A stretch of 64,000 bases of DNA from Mycolicibacterium neoaurum (GTDB lineage: Bacteria; Actinomycetota; Actinomycetes; Mycobacteriales; Mycobacteriaceae): contig NZ_JAQIIX010000002.1 in NCBI RefSeq assembly GCF_036946495.1, positions 992,001-1,056,000 of the forward strand, in the 5' to 3' direction. Below, in pieces: positions 1 through 10,004 of the stretch (positions within the stretch are counted from its first letter, which is position 1; every line of letters begins with the position of its first letter). Position numbers and translations under genes: made by a program. The notes under the pieces are model-generated. The model worked only from the letters and a program-made list of their open reading frames with translations, had not been told where the DNA came from and searched no databases.

Positions 1-1148
<1,148 letters not shown>

Positions 1149-1204
1149 TTGAACCCCTTCTGTGGTCTGGGCTGCGCGTCACTACTGGACGGTAGTCGCT
1201 TAGG

Positions 1205-1891
1205 TTACGTCGCGCCTGCGCGGGGTTCATCCTCGGGTGCCGCCGTCGACTGCACCTCCGGACCCCATGGCCGCCAGGTGCGGACCAGCAGCTCGTAGGC
1301 AGCTTGGATGCGGGCGGCGACGATCTCAGGCTCGATCGGCGGGTACCCGGGCGTGCCGAGACCGTGACACGCTGTGTTCATCACCACAGTCCAAGTCTCC
1401 AGCACCAGGTAGACCGCATCGTGGTCGGTCGACAGACCCATCCGCTGAGCGACGGCCCGCACCGTGGGAAACCGATCCTTCTGTTCCCGGTACGGAATCG
1501 CGGTCACGTTCAGACTCGCCGACGAGTTCACGATCTGGATCAGCGCAGCCATCCGCTTGAAGATCGGCGTCTGCTCACCGCCCGGCCCGGGCCGCAGGGC
1601 AACCAGATGCGCCCGCAGCATCGCTTCGTACTCGGTGATGTCGCGCGGCAGCGCCGACAATTCCGCCGCGACGTAGGCGGCGGTGTCCTCGACGATCGCG
1701 ATCACCACCGCGTCCTTGGTCGGGAAATAACGGCTGAAGGTGCGCGGGGAGACTTCCGCCGCCGCGGCAATCTGTTCCACCGTGGTGTTGTCGTAACCGT
1801 GTCGCTGGCACAGCTCGGCCGCGGTGGAGATCAAAGTGGCCCGGGTCCGCAGCTTCTTGCGCGCCCGCAGCCCCTCCGGCTGATCAGACAT
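1205..1891 (-). CDS. TetR family transcriptional regulator (second of a tandem pair)
   Basis: 228-residue one-component repressor-type protein. The N-terminal TetR helix-turn-helix is clear at about residues 12-58 (RKKLRTRATLI, then TTVEQIAAAAEVSPRTFSRY). The C-terminal ligand domain is not assignable to an effector. The start at 1891 lies inside the 3' end of the upstream tetR gene (8 bp overlap), so the two are probably translationally coupled. Its N-terminal domain closely resembles that of the neighbour, which suggests tandem duplication. It lies between pdxH and gltA2, all on the minus strand. The target genes are unknown; gltA2 immediately downstream is one candidate. Confidence 0.9.
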   Translation of the reverse strand: MSDQPEGLRARKKLRTRATLISTAAELCQRHGYDNTTVEQIAAAAEVSPRTFSRYFPTKDAVVIAIVEDTAAYVAAELSALPRDITEYEAMLRAHLVALRPGPGGEQTPIFKRMAALIQIVNSSASLNVTAIPYREQKDRFPTVRAVAQRMGLSTDHDAVYLVLETWTVVMNTACHGLGTPGYPPIEPEIVAARIQAAYELLVRTWRPWGPEVQSTAAPEDEPRAGAT

Positions 1892-2615
1892 TCGTGGGTA
1901 GATCGGTTTCGGTCAGGACCGCAGCGGTCACGATCGGATTCACCGGAGCCGGCACGTCCGCCGGAGGGCCATCGGAGGTGAAGAGTTCACCGGCGAACCC
2001 GGCGACATGCCGGCACGCGCGGTTGAGGCGATCAGCCATCACCAGTGGCCCGAGCGCCGCGCCGTCGTCGTCGGCGACGAGGTCACCACAGGCAGCGATG
2101 ATGATCGCCGAGAACAGTGAAAGGCCGAGCAACATCCCCTGGTCGTCGGCGGGCACACCCATCTGGTCGGACAGTGCGGCGATGACACTGTCGTTGCGGA
2201 AATCGAATGCGCTCTGGCGCAGCGCATCTGCGCTGTTGATGATCCGCAGGATCAACACGACACGCTCACTGGTCAGCCGACCGACACTGCCGGCAGCGGT
2301 GCGCGTGAGCACCGAAACATGCGCGGCCCGCAATGCTTCCAAAGGTCCGACACCGCGCGGAAGTCGACGCAGTTCCAGCGCTATCTCTTCGGACAATTCC
2401 TCGAGCAGGGTCAGGAACACCGCTTCCTTCGAGGCGAAATATCGGCTGTAGGTCCGCGGGGACACCTCGGCCAGCGCGGCGATCTGGTCGACGGTGGTCG
2501 TCTCGTACCCCTGCCGCAGGCATAGATCCAGCGCGGCGTCGATCAACGTCGTGCGGGTCCGCTGCTTCTTCCGTTCGCGCAAACCGAGATCGGTTTCCCT
2601 GTTCGCAGCAGCCAC
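1884..2615 (-). CDS. TetR family transcriptional regulator (first of a tandem pair)
   Basis: TetR-type DNA-binding protein of about 243 residues from the GTG at 2615 (VAAANRETDLGLRERKK). An in-frame ATG at 2723 would overlap the end of pdxH and add a low-similarity stretch, so I prefer 2615. The HTH reads TTVDQIAALAEVSPRTYSRY and nearly matches the next gene, while the C-terminal halves have diverged. It overlaps the downstream tetR by 8 bp. This arrangement suggests two related regulators made together, perhaps able to heterodimerise; that is inference. No effector can be assigned. Confidence 0.87.
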   Translation of the reverse strand: MAAANRETDLGLRERKKQRTRTTLIDAALDLCLRQGYETTTVDQIAALAEVSPRTYSRYFASKEAVFLTLLEELSEEIALELRRLPRGVGPLEALRAAHVSVLTRTAAGSVGRLTSERVVLILRIINSADALRQSAFDFRNDSVIAALSDQMGVPADDQGMLLGLSLFSAIIIAACGDLVADDDGAALGPLVMADRLNRACRHVAGFAGELFTSDGPPADVPAPVNPIVTAAVLTETDLPTNV

Positions 2616-2688
2616 CCGAGGATGGTAACCCGTGCGACCGAGACTGCACGGTAGGTTTCCGGTGGGCTTCGCCACGCGGACACGACCG

Positions 2689-3354
2689 CTACGGCTGCAG
2701 CCGCGCGATACGTGCCCCGGCATCGGTGACCCGAATCCTGTTATGCACCCGGTTTTCCCGTCCCTGCCAGAACTCGACCACCTCGGGCGCGATCAGATAG
2801 CCACCCCAGTTCGGGGGCACCGGAACCGCTTCCGTTTCGGCGAAACGTGCCGTGACGTCGACGAGTTGGTCGAGCAGCACGGCCCGCGAAGCGATCGGGT
2901 GCGATTGGCGCGACGCCCACGCCCCGAGCTGAGACCCGCGCGGCCGCTTGGCCCAATAGTCGGCCGTGTCGGCCTCGGACACTTTTTCGACCGGGCCGCG
3001 AATGTGTACCTGCCGACCGAGTCCGTACCAGGGGAAGGTCGCCGAGGCATACGGCTGTACTGCCAGCTGCTCGCCCTTGTCGGATTCATAGTTGGTGAAG
3101 AACGTGATACCGGCCGCTGTCGCCCCCTTGCACAACACGGTCCTGGTGGCCGGTCGCCCCTGCGCATCGACGGTGCCCACGACCATGGCGTTGGGTTCAG
3201 CCAGCCCTGCGGTACGCGCATCGGAAAGCCACCTGTCGAACAGCGGCAGCCAACCATCGGCCAGCCAGTCGGCGTCGAGGTCGGCACTGCCGTCCTTCTC
3301 CACCGATCCGTACTCGGCGCGCATCCGGGCCAGTTCCTCGGGTTCCATTTGCAT
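2689..3354 (-). CDS. pdxH: Pyridoxine/pyridoxamine 5'-phosphate oxidase PdxH
   Basis: FMN-dependent enzyme that oxidises pyridoxamine or pyridoxine phosphate to pyridoxal 5'-phosphate in B6 salvage. 221 residues from the ATG at 3354 (MQMEPEELARMRAEYG), the usual family length. Family motifs seen: RTVLCKG near residue 70, FFTNYESDKGEQL, SATFPWYGLGRQVHI, the RPRGSQLGAWASRQS substrate loop, and the C-terminal VEFWQGRENRVHNRIR that binds FMN and substrate. It is divergent from citA across only 49 bp, so the promoters must overlap or abut. Longer in-frame starts run into citA and lack family similarity. Confidence 0.95.
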   Translation of the reverse strand: MQMEPEELARMRAEYGSVEKDGSADLDADWLADGWLPLFDRWLSDARTAGLAEPNAMVVGTVDAQGRPATRTVLCKGATAAGITFFTNYESDKGEQLAVQPYASATFPWYGLGRQVHIRGPVEKVSEADTADYWAKRPRGSQLGAWASRQSHPIASRAVLLDQLVDVTARFAETEAVPVPPNWGGYLIAPEVVEFWQGRENRVHNRIRVTDAGARIARLQP

Positions 3355-3403
3355 GACGGTACGCCCACGCCGCACCTCCCCGGCGAGTGCGAGAATCTCC
3401 GAT

Positions 3404-4540
3404 ATGGCGCAGGAGTCGATGGTTCCACCCGATCGTCCCGACGGGTTCACCGCCGGACTGGAAGGCGTTGTCGCGTTCACCACCGAGATCGCCGAACCCG
3501 ACAAGGACGGCGGCGCGCTGCGCTACCGCGGTGTCGACATCGACGACCTGGTATCGGACCGGGTCACTTTCGGTGATGTCTGGGGCCTGCTCGTCGACGG
3601 TGACTTCGAGCGCGGACTGCCACCGGCCGAGCCATTCCCGTTGCCGATCCACTCCGGCGATGTCCGCGTCGACGTCCAGGCCGGGTTGGCGATGCTGGCG
3701 CCCATCTGGGGCTTTTCACCGATACTCGATATCGACGATCACACTGCCCGTGAACAACTCGCACGCGCATCGGCCATGGCGCTGTCCTATGTCGCCCAGT
3801 CGGCCAGGGGAATCCACCGGCCCGCGGTGCCACAGCAGTCGATCGATCAATGCCCGACTGTCACAGCACGTTTCATGACTCGATGGCAGGGTGAACCGGA
3901 CCCGCGCCATATCGAGGCCATCGATGCGTATTGGGTGACGGCGGCCGAGCACGGGATGAACGCCTCCACCTTCACCGCCCGGGTCATCGCCTCCACCGGC
4001 GCCGACGTGGCCGCCGCGCTGTCCGGGGCGGTCGGTGCGATGAGCGGCCCGTTGCACGGCGGCGCGCCCGCGCGCGTGCTGCCGATGATCGAGGAGGCCG
4101 AACGCACGGGCGATCCCGCTGCCGTGGTCCGCGGCATCCTGGACCGCAGGGAAAAGCTCATGGGCTTCGGGCATCGGGTGTACCGGGCCGAAGATCCGCG
4201 AGCCCGGGTGCTGCGCGCCACCGCAGAACGACTGCGCGCGCCGCGCTTCGAGGCGGCGGCCGCCTTCGAGCATGCCGCGCTGGCGGAGCTGCGTGAGCGC
4301 CGCCCCGATCGCGCGATCGAGACCAATGTCGAGTTCTGGGCCGCGGTCATCCTCGACTTCGCGCAGGTGCCGGCATCGATGATGCCCGCCATGTTCACCT
4401 GTGCGCGGACCGCCGGCTGGTGCGCCCACATCCTGGAGCAGAAGCGACTGGGCAAACTGGTGCGCCCTGGCGCGGTCTACGTTGGCCCTGCTCCGCGCTC
4501 ACCCGAATCCGTACCGGGCTGGGACCGGATCCGGCCATGA
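3404..4540 (+). CDS. citA: Citrate synthase 2 CitA
   Basis: Second citrate synthase of mycobacteria, type II-like, about 378 residues. Signatures: FTTEIAEPDKDGGALRYRG at the N-terminus, HGMNASTFTARVIAST, GPLHGGAPARVL and MGFGHRVYRAEDPRA, followed by NVEFWAAVILD and ICAHILEQ-type segments near the C-terminus. The ATG at 3404 fits a leaderless start: GAGAAT at 3391-3396 and 7 nt before the ATG. The alternative ATG at 3419 would give 373 residues, the M. tuberculosis length as I recall it. Its stop overlaps the next gene by 4 bp (ATGA), so the two are co-translated. The role alongside GltA2 is not evident from sequence. Confidence 0.94.
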   Translation: MAQESMVPPDRPDGFTAGLEGVVAFTTEIAEPDKDGGALRYRGVDIDDLVSDRVTFGDVWGLLVDGDFERGLPPAEPFPLPIHSGDVRVDVQAGLAMLAPIWGFSPILDIDDHTAREQLARASAMALSYVAQSARGIHRPAVPQQSIDQCPTVTARFMTRWQGEPDPRHIEAIDAYWVTAAEHGMNASTFTARVIASTGADVAAALSGAVGAMSGPLHGGAPARVLPMIEEAERTGDPAAVVRGILDRREKLMGFGHRVYRAEDPRARVLRATAERLRAPRFEAAAAFEHAALAELRERRPDRAIETNVEFWAAVILDFAQVPASMMPAMFTCARTAGWCAHILEQKRLGKLVRPGAVYVGPAPRSPESVPGWDRIRP

Positions 4541-5160
4541 CGGGGCTCGATCCGTCGGTGACGGTGTTCGGCTCGGCGGCGCGCTCGTTCGAGCAACTGG
4601 TACGTCGGCTCGGCGCTACCGACTGGGACGGGCCGGGTCTGGGCGACTGGAATCTGCGATCCCTGGTCGGGCACACGTCGCGATCACTGGTGACGGTGAT
4701 CGAGTACCTGAAACAGCCCGCGCCCACCGGCGAGCTGGTCGATGCGCCGGGTTACTACCTCGCGGTCCGTGAATTCGGCGTCGCTGCCGGCGCCGAGGCG
4801 ATCATCGAGCGCGGCAGGCAGGCCGGTCGCGATCTGGGCGATGATCCCGCCGCGGCGGTCTCGGCACTGGTCGCCACCGCACTGTCCGATGTGGAACAAG
4901 CGGGCGACCCGGCGATCGCCGTGATCGGCGGCATGGGCATCAGGTTGTCCGAGTATCTGCAGACCCGCATCTTCGAACTGGTGGTGCACGGGCTGGATAT
5001 CGCCCGCGCGACAGGCTTTGACCACCAGCCCTCCGAGCAGATGCTGGAAGCCGCGAACGTCCTGGCCGCCAGGATCGCGACCCGATCGGGCCGTGGCGCG
5101 CCGCTGCTGCTCGGCCTCACCGGGCGCGCGGAGTTGGGTGACGACTTTTCGGTCGTCTGA
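4537..5160 (+). CDS. DinB / mycothiol-dependent maleylpyruvate isomerase N-terminal domain protein
   Basis: 207 residues. The N-terminal half has the four-helix DinB_2/MDMPI-N layout (SFEQLVRRLGATDWDG, then LGDWNLRSLVGHTSRSL) with a conserved histidine in the VGHT motif. The histidine in LVVHGLDIARAT completes the usual metal-binding set. Families of this fold bind a divalent metal and use mycothiol as cofactor, but most members have no known substrate. Start chosen at ATG 4537 because of the 4-bp overlap with the citA stop. The tight coupling to citA suggests a function in the same condition, but no reaction can be named. Confidence 0.82.
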   Translation: MTGLDPSVTVFGSAARSFEQLVRRLGATDWDGPGLGDWNLRSLVGHTSRSLVTVIEYLKQPAPTGELVDAPGYYLAVREFGVAAGAEAIIERGRQAGRDLGDDPAAAVSALVATALSDVEQAGDPAIAVIGGMGIRLSEYLQTRIFELVVHGLDIARATGFDHQPSEQMLEAANVLAARIATRSGRGAPLLLGLTGRAELGDDFSVV

Positions 5161-5257
5161 GGCCGTCCCGCTGACAGGTACGCGCTGTCGCGATGAGAAT
5201 TGCCGTGCCGCCAGGTCCATATGACGACCCAATCCGACGTCCCATCAGAGGAGCACC

Positions 5258-5710
5258 ATGGCCATCGACATCACCCCCGCCGTCATCCCGCACCTGGTCG
5301 TCAACGACGGCGCGGCAGCCATCGATTTCTATGTCAAGGCGTTCGGCGCCACCGAGCTGGGCAGGTTGCCCGGTCCGGACGGCCGACTGGTACACGGTGC
5401 CGTGCAGATCAACGGATCGACGGTGATGCTGGCCGACGACTATCCCGAATACTGCGACGGCCAGTCCGAGACGCCGAAGAATCTCGGTGGCACTCCGGTG
5501 ACCATCCACCTGGTGGTCACCGATGTCGATGCCGCCTTCGCGCGTGCCACCGAGGCCGGGGCCGAGGTGGTGATGCCGCTGGAGGACATGTTCTGGGGCG
5601 ACCGGTACGGCGTCGTGCGGGATCCGTTCGGGCACAAGTGGTCGCTGGGACAGCCGATGCGTGAGGTCAGCGACGAAGAACTGTCCAAGGCTATGCAGGA
5701 ATTCCCGTGA
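5258..5710 (+). CDS. VOC family protein, PhnB-like (Rv0887c-type)
   Basis: 150-residue single-chain glyoxalase/bleomycin-resistance fold protein. Two beta-alpha-beta-beta-beta units are visible: VIPHLVVNDGAAAIDFYVKA and VTIHLVVTDVDAAFARATEA, ending in WGDRYGVVRDPFGHKWSL, a hallmark of PhnB-type members. A strong ribosome site AGAGGAG precedes ATG 5258. It has no assigned reaction. The family includes isomerases and resistance proteins, and the residues seen do not decide between them. Its 3' end overlaps the convergent beta-glucosidase gene by 20 bp. Confidence 0.88.
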   Translation: MAIDITPAVIPHLVVNDGAAAIDFYVKAFGATELGRLPGPDGRLVHGAVQINGSTVMLADDYPEYCDGQSETPKNLGGTPVTIHLVVTDVDAAFARATEAGAEVVMPLEDMFWGDRYGVVRDPFGHKWSLGQPMREVSDEELSKAMQEFP

Positions 5711-8294
5711 CCCTGGGCAGGTAGAGCTCCAGCAGGTCCGTCGGCAAGCCGTTGGCCCCGATGATCTGACTGATCGCCGAGATGCTGGCCGGCTTGGGGG
5801 TGCGCTCGAGCTCGGGGGTGCTGGGGTCGGAACCGTACAGGCCGAACTGCAGGTGGTAGCCGTCGGCCCACTCCAGGTTGTCCACGAACGACCAGTAGGT
5901 GTATCCGCGGATATCGGTGCCGTGGGACACCAGATCCTGCACCACCGCGATGTGGTTGACGATGTAACCGGGCCGCTTGGTGTCGTCATCGTCGGCGACG
6001 CCGTTCTCGGTGATCCACAGTGGTTTTCCGTAGGACGCCGCCACCTCGAGCACCTCCCGGAAGCCGCCGGGATCGATGGGTTGGTTGAAATCGCTGCAGG
6101 TCTGCTCGGATGCCTGGCAGCGCAGCGGGATGCCCTGCAGGAAGTTGAATCCCGGCACAGGCGCGAAACCGAAGCCGACCATCGGCTGCGAGCCGTAATA
6201 CTGCACGCCCATGAAGTCGACCTTGTCGGCGAAACCGGGACGCACCTCATCGGCGTCCTTGTGCCCGTCGAAGTTCAGGTCGACCCAGCCGTCGATGACG
6301 GCATTGGGGAACCATTCGTTGAACACCCGGTTCCAGGCATCGGCGGCCGCCACATCCTGTGGGTTCACCGGATCGGACGGGCGGGCCGGGACCATGTTGT
6401 TGGCGAATCCGACCGACGCCGTCGCGTCGTACTTGTGGATGGCGTCGTAGGCGGCCACATGCCCGCGGGCCTCGTTGACCAGGAAATGCACGGCGAGATC
6501 GGGACGCAGCACGCCGGGCGGCCAGGCCGGGACGATGCCCGGGATGGACAGGAACTGGGTCATCACCGGCGGGACCGGCTCGTTGATGGTGACCCAGTTG
6601 TCCACCTGATCGCCGAACGTCCACGCCAGATAGGCGGCGTACTTCTCGAATTCGACCGGGGTCTGCGCCGACAGCCACCCGGCACGCTCGACGGGCAGAC
6701 CCAACTGGATCAGCGGACGGGCCGCGACCGGGTCGTGTATCCAGATCGGCAACGTGAAGTGGTTGACGGTCACCAGCGGTTCCAGTCCGTGCGCACGCAG
6801 CGCCGCGAACACCGCCCGGTAGTGGGCGACCTCCGCCTGATCGGCCAACGCATCGAGTGCCTGCAGATCGGCGAGGCTGACCCCGCCGCCTTCGTCACCG
6901 ATATCGATGGCGGCCGTCGAGTTCGGGAAGATCCGGCTCCATTCGATGGACATCCGGAAGGTGTTCATCCCCAACTCGTTTCGGGCCAACTCGGCGTCGG
7001 ACTCATAGGACACGTAGGTGCCGGGCCCGTTCTCGGGCAAGCCCTTGGTCAGCCCGAGAGCTTGGTTGAGGGGATCGTGCACCCAGGCGTACCAGTCCGA
7101 GTTGGGGTCGATCGGCGAGCCGGGACCGCCCTCGGCCTGGAATCCGGCATGCGCCACGCCCCAATGGAAGTCGTCGGGAAAGGACAGGTCGATCCCCTCG
7201 ACCGGAGTGACGGTGACGGTGATCGTCTTGGCCACCGCATGACCGCCGCCGGGATTGAGCAGCTGCCCGATGATGGGGATGTGCTGGAGGAACCCGAGCG
7301 GGCCGTGCCAGTGCACACCGGAGTGCTCATCGGACACCACCACGGTGAAGCTGTCGGTGCCCCCGACGGCGGCCATCGCATTCATCGGCCGGTAGATGAA
7401 GGCACCGGTGTTCTTGTCGATCACGACCGAACCACCGTTGCTCGGCCGTCCCACCACCGTGTAGGTCAGCGCGTCACCGTCGGGGTCGGATGCGCCGACA
7501 TTGCCTGTCACCAGACCGGTGCTGGTCTGGGTGGTCTCACCGGTGTAGTCGATGCGGGGACCGGAGTTGAAGAACTCACGACGGACGAAGGCAAGTACTG
7601 CCCACAGCGACGGCGGACCGGTCGGGCCGGCAGGCAGGCCCGCGGCGAAGGGGGCCAACACCGCTCCGACGAAGCTGCGGATCACGTTGGCCACGTAGCG
7701 GATGGCGGTCACCGGGTTGGGCAGCGTCGGCGTCCACGCCGTGGTGGCCGCCGCCGTGGGCAGCGCGGCAGCGGACATCGCCGTGACCTCGGGGAGCGGC
7801 GCCGTGGTGCTGCCCGACCGTTCGACGGCGCCCGGGCGCGAGTCCTGTTGGGGCTCGGCGGGTTCCGGTGCATCCCGGGTAACCCGGGTCTCGCTTGCCT
7901 CGAACGCGTTGCGCGTGGCGGTTCGATCCGATGGCCGCAACGGTACGTCACTCGCCGGCGCGGCGATTTCCTCGGCTTCCTCAACAGCGACGGCCTCACC
8001 GTCTTCGGCCGGCTCGTCGTTGTCGAGCTCCTCGGTCGCCTCTTCCTCGACGTCATCGACCGGGGACTGTGCACCGTCGGTCGCGGGATCGTCACCGGCG
8101 GGGTCGGCGCCGATCGTGTCGTCGTCGGCGTCCGAGCTCACCGACTCGCGACTGTCCGGCGCGTCCTGAGAGCTCGGCGCGTCGCGTGGGTCCGTGGCGG
8201 GCGGGTCAGCCCATGCCAGGCCCGGTGAACCCGTTCCGACAGCGGTCCAAATACCGACCGCCATTGCCAATCCCGCCACCCGACCACAACGCAT
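5691..8294 (-). CDS. Secreted family 1 glycoside hydrolase (beta-glucosidase) with Ig-like domain
   Basis: About 867 residues from the ATG at 8294 (MRCGRVAGLAMAVGIW), which begins a signal peptide ending near GLAWADP. Then come about 130 residues of acidic, Ser/Pro-rich low-complexity sequence and a mycobacterial secreted-protein segment (LWAVLAFVRREFFN). An Ig/cadherin-like repeat follows (GNVGASDPDGDALTYTV ... TGAFIYRP). From about residue 390 a GH1 barrel begins (FPDDFHWGVAHAGFQAEG), with acid/base Glu in TINEP near residue 572 and nucleophile Glu in ITENG near residue 760. It should hydrolyse beta-glycosides outside the membrane. Longer in-frame starts run back into fprB and are rejected. 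Confidence 0.9.
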   Translation of the reverse strand: MRCGRVAGLAMAVGIWTAVGTGSPGLAWADPPATDPRDAPSSQDAPDSRESVSSDADDDTIGADPAGDDPATDGAQSPVDDVEEEATEELDNDEPAEDGEAVAVEEAEEIAAPASDVPLRPSDRTATRNAFEASETRVTRDAPEPAEPQQDSRPGAVERSGSTTAPLPEVTAMSAAALPTAAATTAWTPTLPNPVTAIRYVANVIRSFVGAVLAPFAAGLPAGPTGPPSLWAVLAFVRREFFNSGPRIDYTGETTQTSTGLVTGNVGASDPDGDALTYTVVGRPSNGGSVVIDKNTGAFIYRPMNAMAAVGGTDSFTVVVSDEHSGVHWHGPLGFLQHIPIIGQLLNPGGGHAVAKTITVTVTPVEGIDLSFPDDFHWGVAHAGFQAEGGPGSPIDPNSDWYAWVHDPLNQALGLTKGLPENGPGTYVSYESDAELARNELGMNTFRMSIEWSRIFPNSTAAIDIGDEGGGVSLADLQALDALADQAEVAHYRAVFAALRAHGLEPLVTVNHFTLPIWIHDPVAARPLIQLGLPVERAGWLSAQTPVEFEKYAAYLAWTFGDQVDNWVTINEPVPPVMTQFLSIPGIVPAWPPGVLRPDLAVHFLVNEARGHVAAYDAIHKYDATASVGFANNMVPARPSDPVNPQDVAAADAWNRVFNEWFPNAVIDGWVDLNFDGHKDADEVRPGFADKVDFMGVQYYGSQPMVGFGFAPVPGFNFLQGIPLRCQASEQTCSDFNQPIDPGGFREVLEVAASYGKPLWITENGVADDDDTKRPGYIVNHIAVVQDLVSHGTDIRGYTYWSFVDNLEWADGYHLQFGLYGSDPSTPELERTPKPASISAISQIIGANGLPTDLLELYLPRVTGIPA

Positions 8295-8346
8295 GCATTT
8301 CCGTATACACGCTCGGGCTCGCCGGCGACCGCGTTTTGGCGGGTCT

Positions 8347-9996
8347 TCAGCGCCGCAGTCCCGCGAGCAGCCGCTTGCCCAGTGGCGGACGCGGCGCGGC
8401 GGCTGCGGCGGCGAGCATATCCGGCACCTGGGTGAACTTGCCCCGCGGTCGCACCCCACCCCCGCGGGCGATCTCGGCCGCGTCGATGGCACGCCAGCCC
8501 GCGGCGTCAACGACCGCGGGCTGGCGGCCTCGGACGAGCTTGTCCAGCGCCGCCGGCCTGTGATCCGGGTCGCCGAGCCGTCCTCGGTTGTAGTCTTCGA
8601 CCAGTTGGCGCACCGTCTCGGCCGCACACGACTTGTTGGTGCCGATGAAGCCCGTGGGGCCACGCTTGATCCAGCCGGCCACGTAGGTACCAGGCGAATC
8701 GGCCACCCGGCCCCCGTCGTTGGGGACGACGCCCGTGGCTTCGTCGAAAGGCAGATCCGCGATAGCCCTGCCCCGATACCCGATCGAGGTGAGCACCATG
8801 CCTGCGTCGAGCACGGTGGCGCCGGCGCCGGTGAACTCGATCCCGGTGACCCGTTCATCGCCGAGCACCCGGTACGGTGTCACGTTGTAGGCCAATCGGA
8901 TTCGCGGCCGGGTGATCGGCGCAGACGCGTCCCCGAGTTTGGTCAGGATCTCCAGCTTGTTCCTGGTCAACGGATCGGTCACGGTAGCCAGGTCGGCGAT
9001 CACCTGCTGATGATCGGCCGCATCCAGGACCACGTCACAGGTGGCCGTCAGGCCGATGAGTTCGGGGAGGGTGAAGGCGGAGAACTGCGGGCCGCGCCGA
9101 GCCGCGATCACCACCTCCTGGATGTGGGAAGACCGCAAGGCACGCAGTGCGTGATCGGCGATATCGGTGCGCGCCAACTGATCCGGATCGGAGGTCAGGA
9201 TGCGGGCGACGTCGAGTGCGACATTGCCGTTGCCGATGATGACGACCCGCTCACCGCTGAGGTCCACCGCAAGATCGGTGAATTCGGGATGACCGTTGAA
9301 CCACGCCACCACCTCGGTCGCGGTGCCGGTACCCGGCAGATCCATCCCTTCGATGTCGAGTCGACGATCATTGGGCGCGCCGACGGCATAGAGCACCGCG
9401 TGATGGTGCTCCAGCAGGTCGTCGTGCGAAAGATGCTTGCCCACCTCGACATTGAGATAGAGCGTCAGGCCGTTCTGCTCGACCATCCGGTCGAAAAGTC
9501 TGGTGACCCGCTTGGTGCTCTGGTGGTCGGGAGCGACCCCGGCCCTCACCAGGCCGTAGGGCGTCGGCAACTTCTCGAACATGTTCACCCGGACCCCTCG
9601 CTGGGTGAGCAGCTCGTCGGCCGCGTACATGGCCGCCGGCCCTGACCCGACGATCGCGACCGTCAGCGGAGCGTTGCGCGGTTCGATGCGCGGCGCCTCG
9701 ATCACCGGAGCCAGCTTGGAGGTCGGCGGAATCCGACCCTCCCGCTTTGGATAGAACGCCGCGTTGAGCTCTATGAACGGCAGCTGGTTATCGGTCAGCT
9801 TGGTATCCGGCGAGATCGCCCCGACCGGACACGCGCTGACACAGGCACCACAGTCGACACACGCGAGCGGGTCGATGTAGAGCATTTCCGCGGTCGCGAA
9901 ACCCGGCTCATCCGGTGAGGGATGGATGCAGTTGACCGGGCACGCATAGACACAGGACCCGTCGCTGCAACACGACTGGGTGACGACATGCGGCAT
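8347..9996 (-). CDS. fprB: Ferredoxin/ferredoxin--NADP reductase FprB
   Basis: 549-residue fusion of an N-terminal bacterial ferredoxin and an adrenodoxin-reductase-like flavoenzyme. The ferredoxin part (1-60) has two cysteine clusters, CCSDGSCVYACPVNC and CVDCGACVSACPVGA. The reductase follows with an FAD-binding VAIVGSGPAAMYAADELL near residue 115, NADPH-binding VVIIGNGNVALDVARIL near 250, and the C-terminal YVAGWIKRGPTGFIGTN. It moves electrons from NADPH to Fe-S clusters and partner enzymes. It begins 8 bp after the stop of the upstream AurF-like diiron gene on the same strand, so the pair is very likely one operon. Confidence 0.95.
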   Translation of the reverse strand: MPHVVTQSCCSDGSCVYACPVNCIHPSPDEPGFATAEMLYIDPLACVDCGACVSACPVGAISPDTKLTDNQLPFIELNAAFYPKREGRIPPTSKLAPVIEAPRIEPRNAPLTVAIVGSGPAAMYAADELLTQRGVRVNMFEKLPTPYGLVRAGVAPDHQSTKRVTRLFDRMVEQNGLTLYLNVEVGKHLSHDDLLEHHHAVLYAVGAPNDRRLDIEGMDLPGTGTATEVVAWFNGHPEFTDLAVDLSGERVVIIGNGNVALDVARILTSDPDQLARTDIADHALRALRSSHIQEVVIAARRGPQFSAFTLPELIGLTATCDVVLDAADHQQVIADLATVTDPLTRNKLEILTKLGDASAPITRPRIRLAYNVTPYRVLGDERVTGIEFTGAGATVLDAGMVLTSIGYRGRAIADLPFDEATGVVPNDGGRVADSPGTYVAGWIKRGPTGFIGTNKSCAAETVRQLVEDYNRGRLGDPDHRPAALDKLVRGRQPAVVDAAGWRAIDAAEIARGGGVRPRGKFTQVPDMLAAAAAAPRPPLGKRLLAGLRR

Positions 9997-10004
9997 GACC
10001 GGCG

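Noticed and set aside
1181..1196. Inverted repeat ACTAC/GTAGT upstream of gltA2 as a TetR operator
   Set aside because: Only five bases match on each side. It is too weak to list as a site, although the location is suitable.
5661..8228. Very long plus-strand open frame opposite the beta-glucosidase
   Set aside because: The translation is a low-complexity Gly/Arg/Val/His/Asp string typical of the antisense of a GC-rich gene. The minus strand has a clear GH1 enzyme with catalytic motifs.
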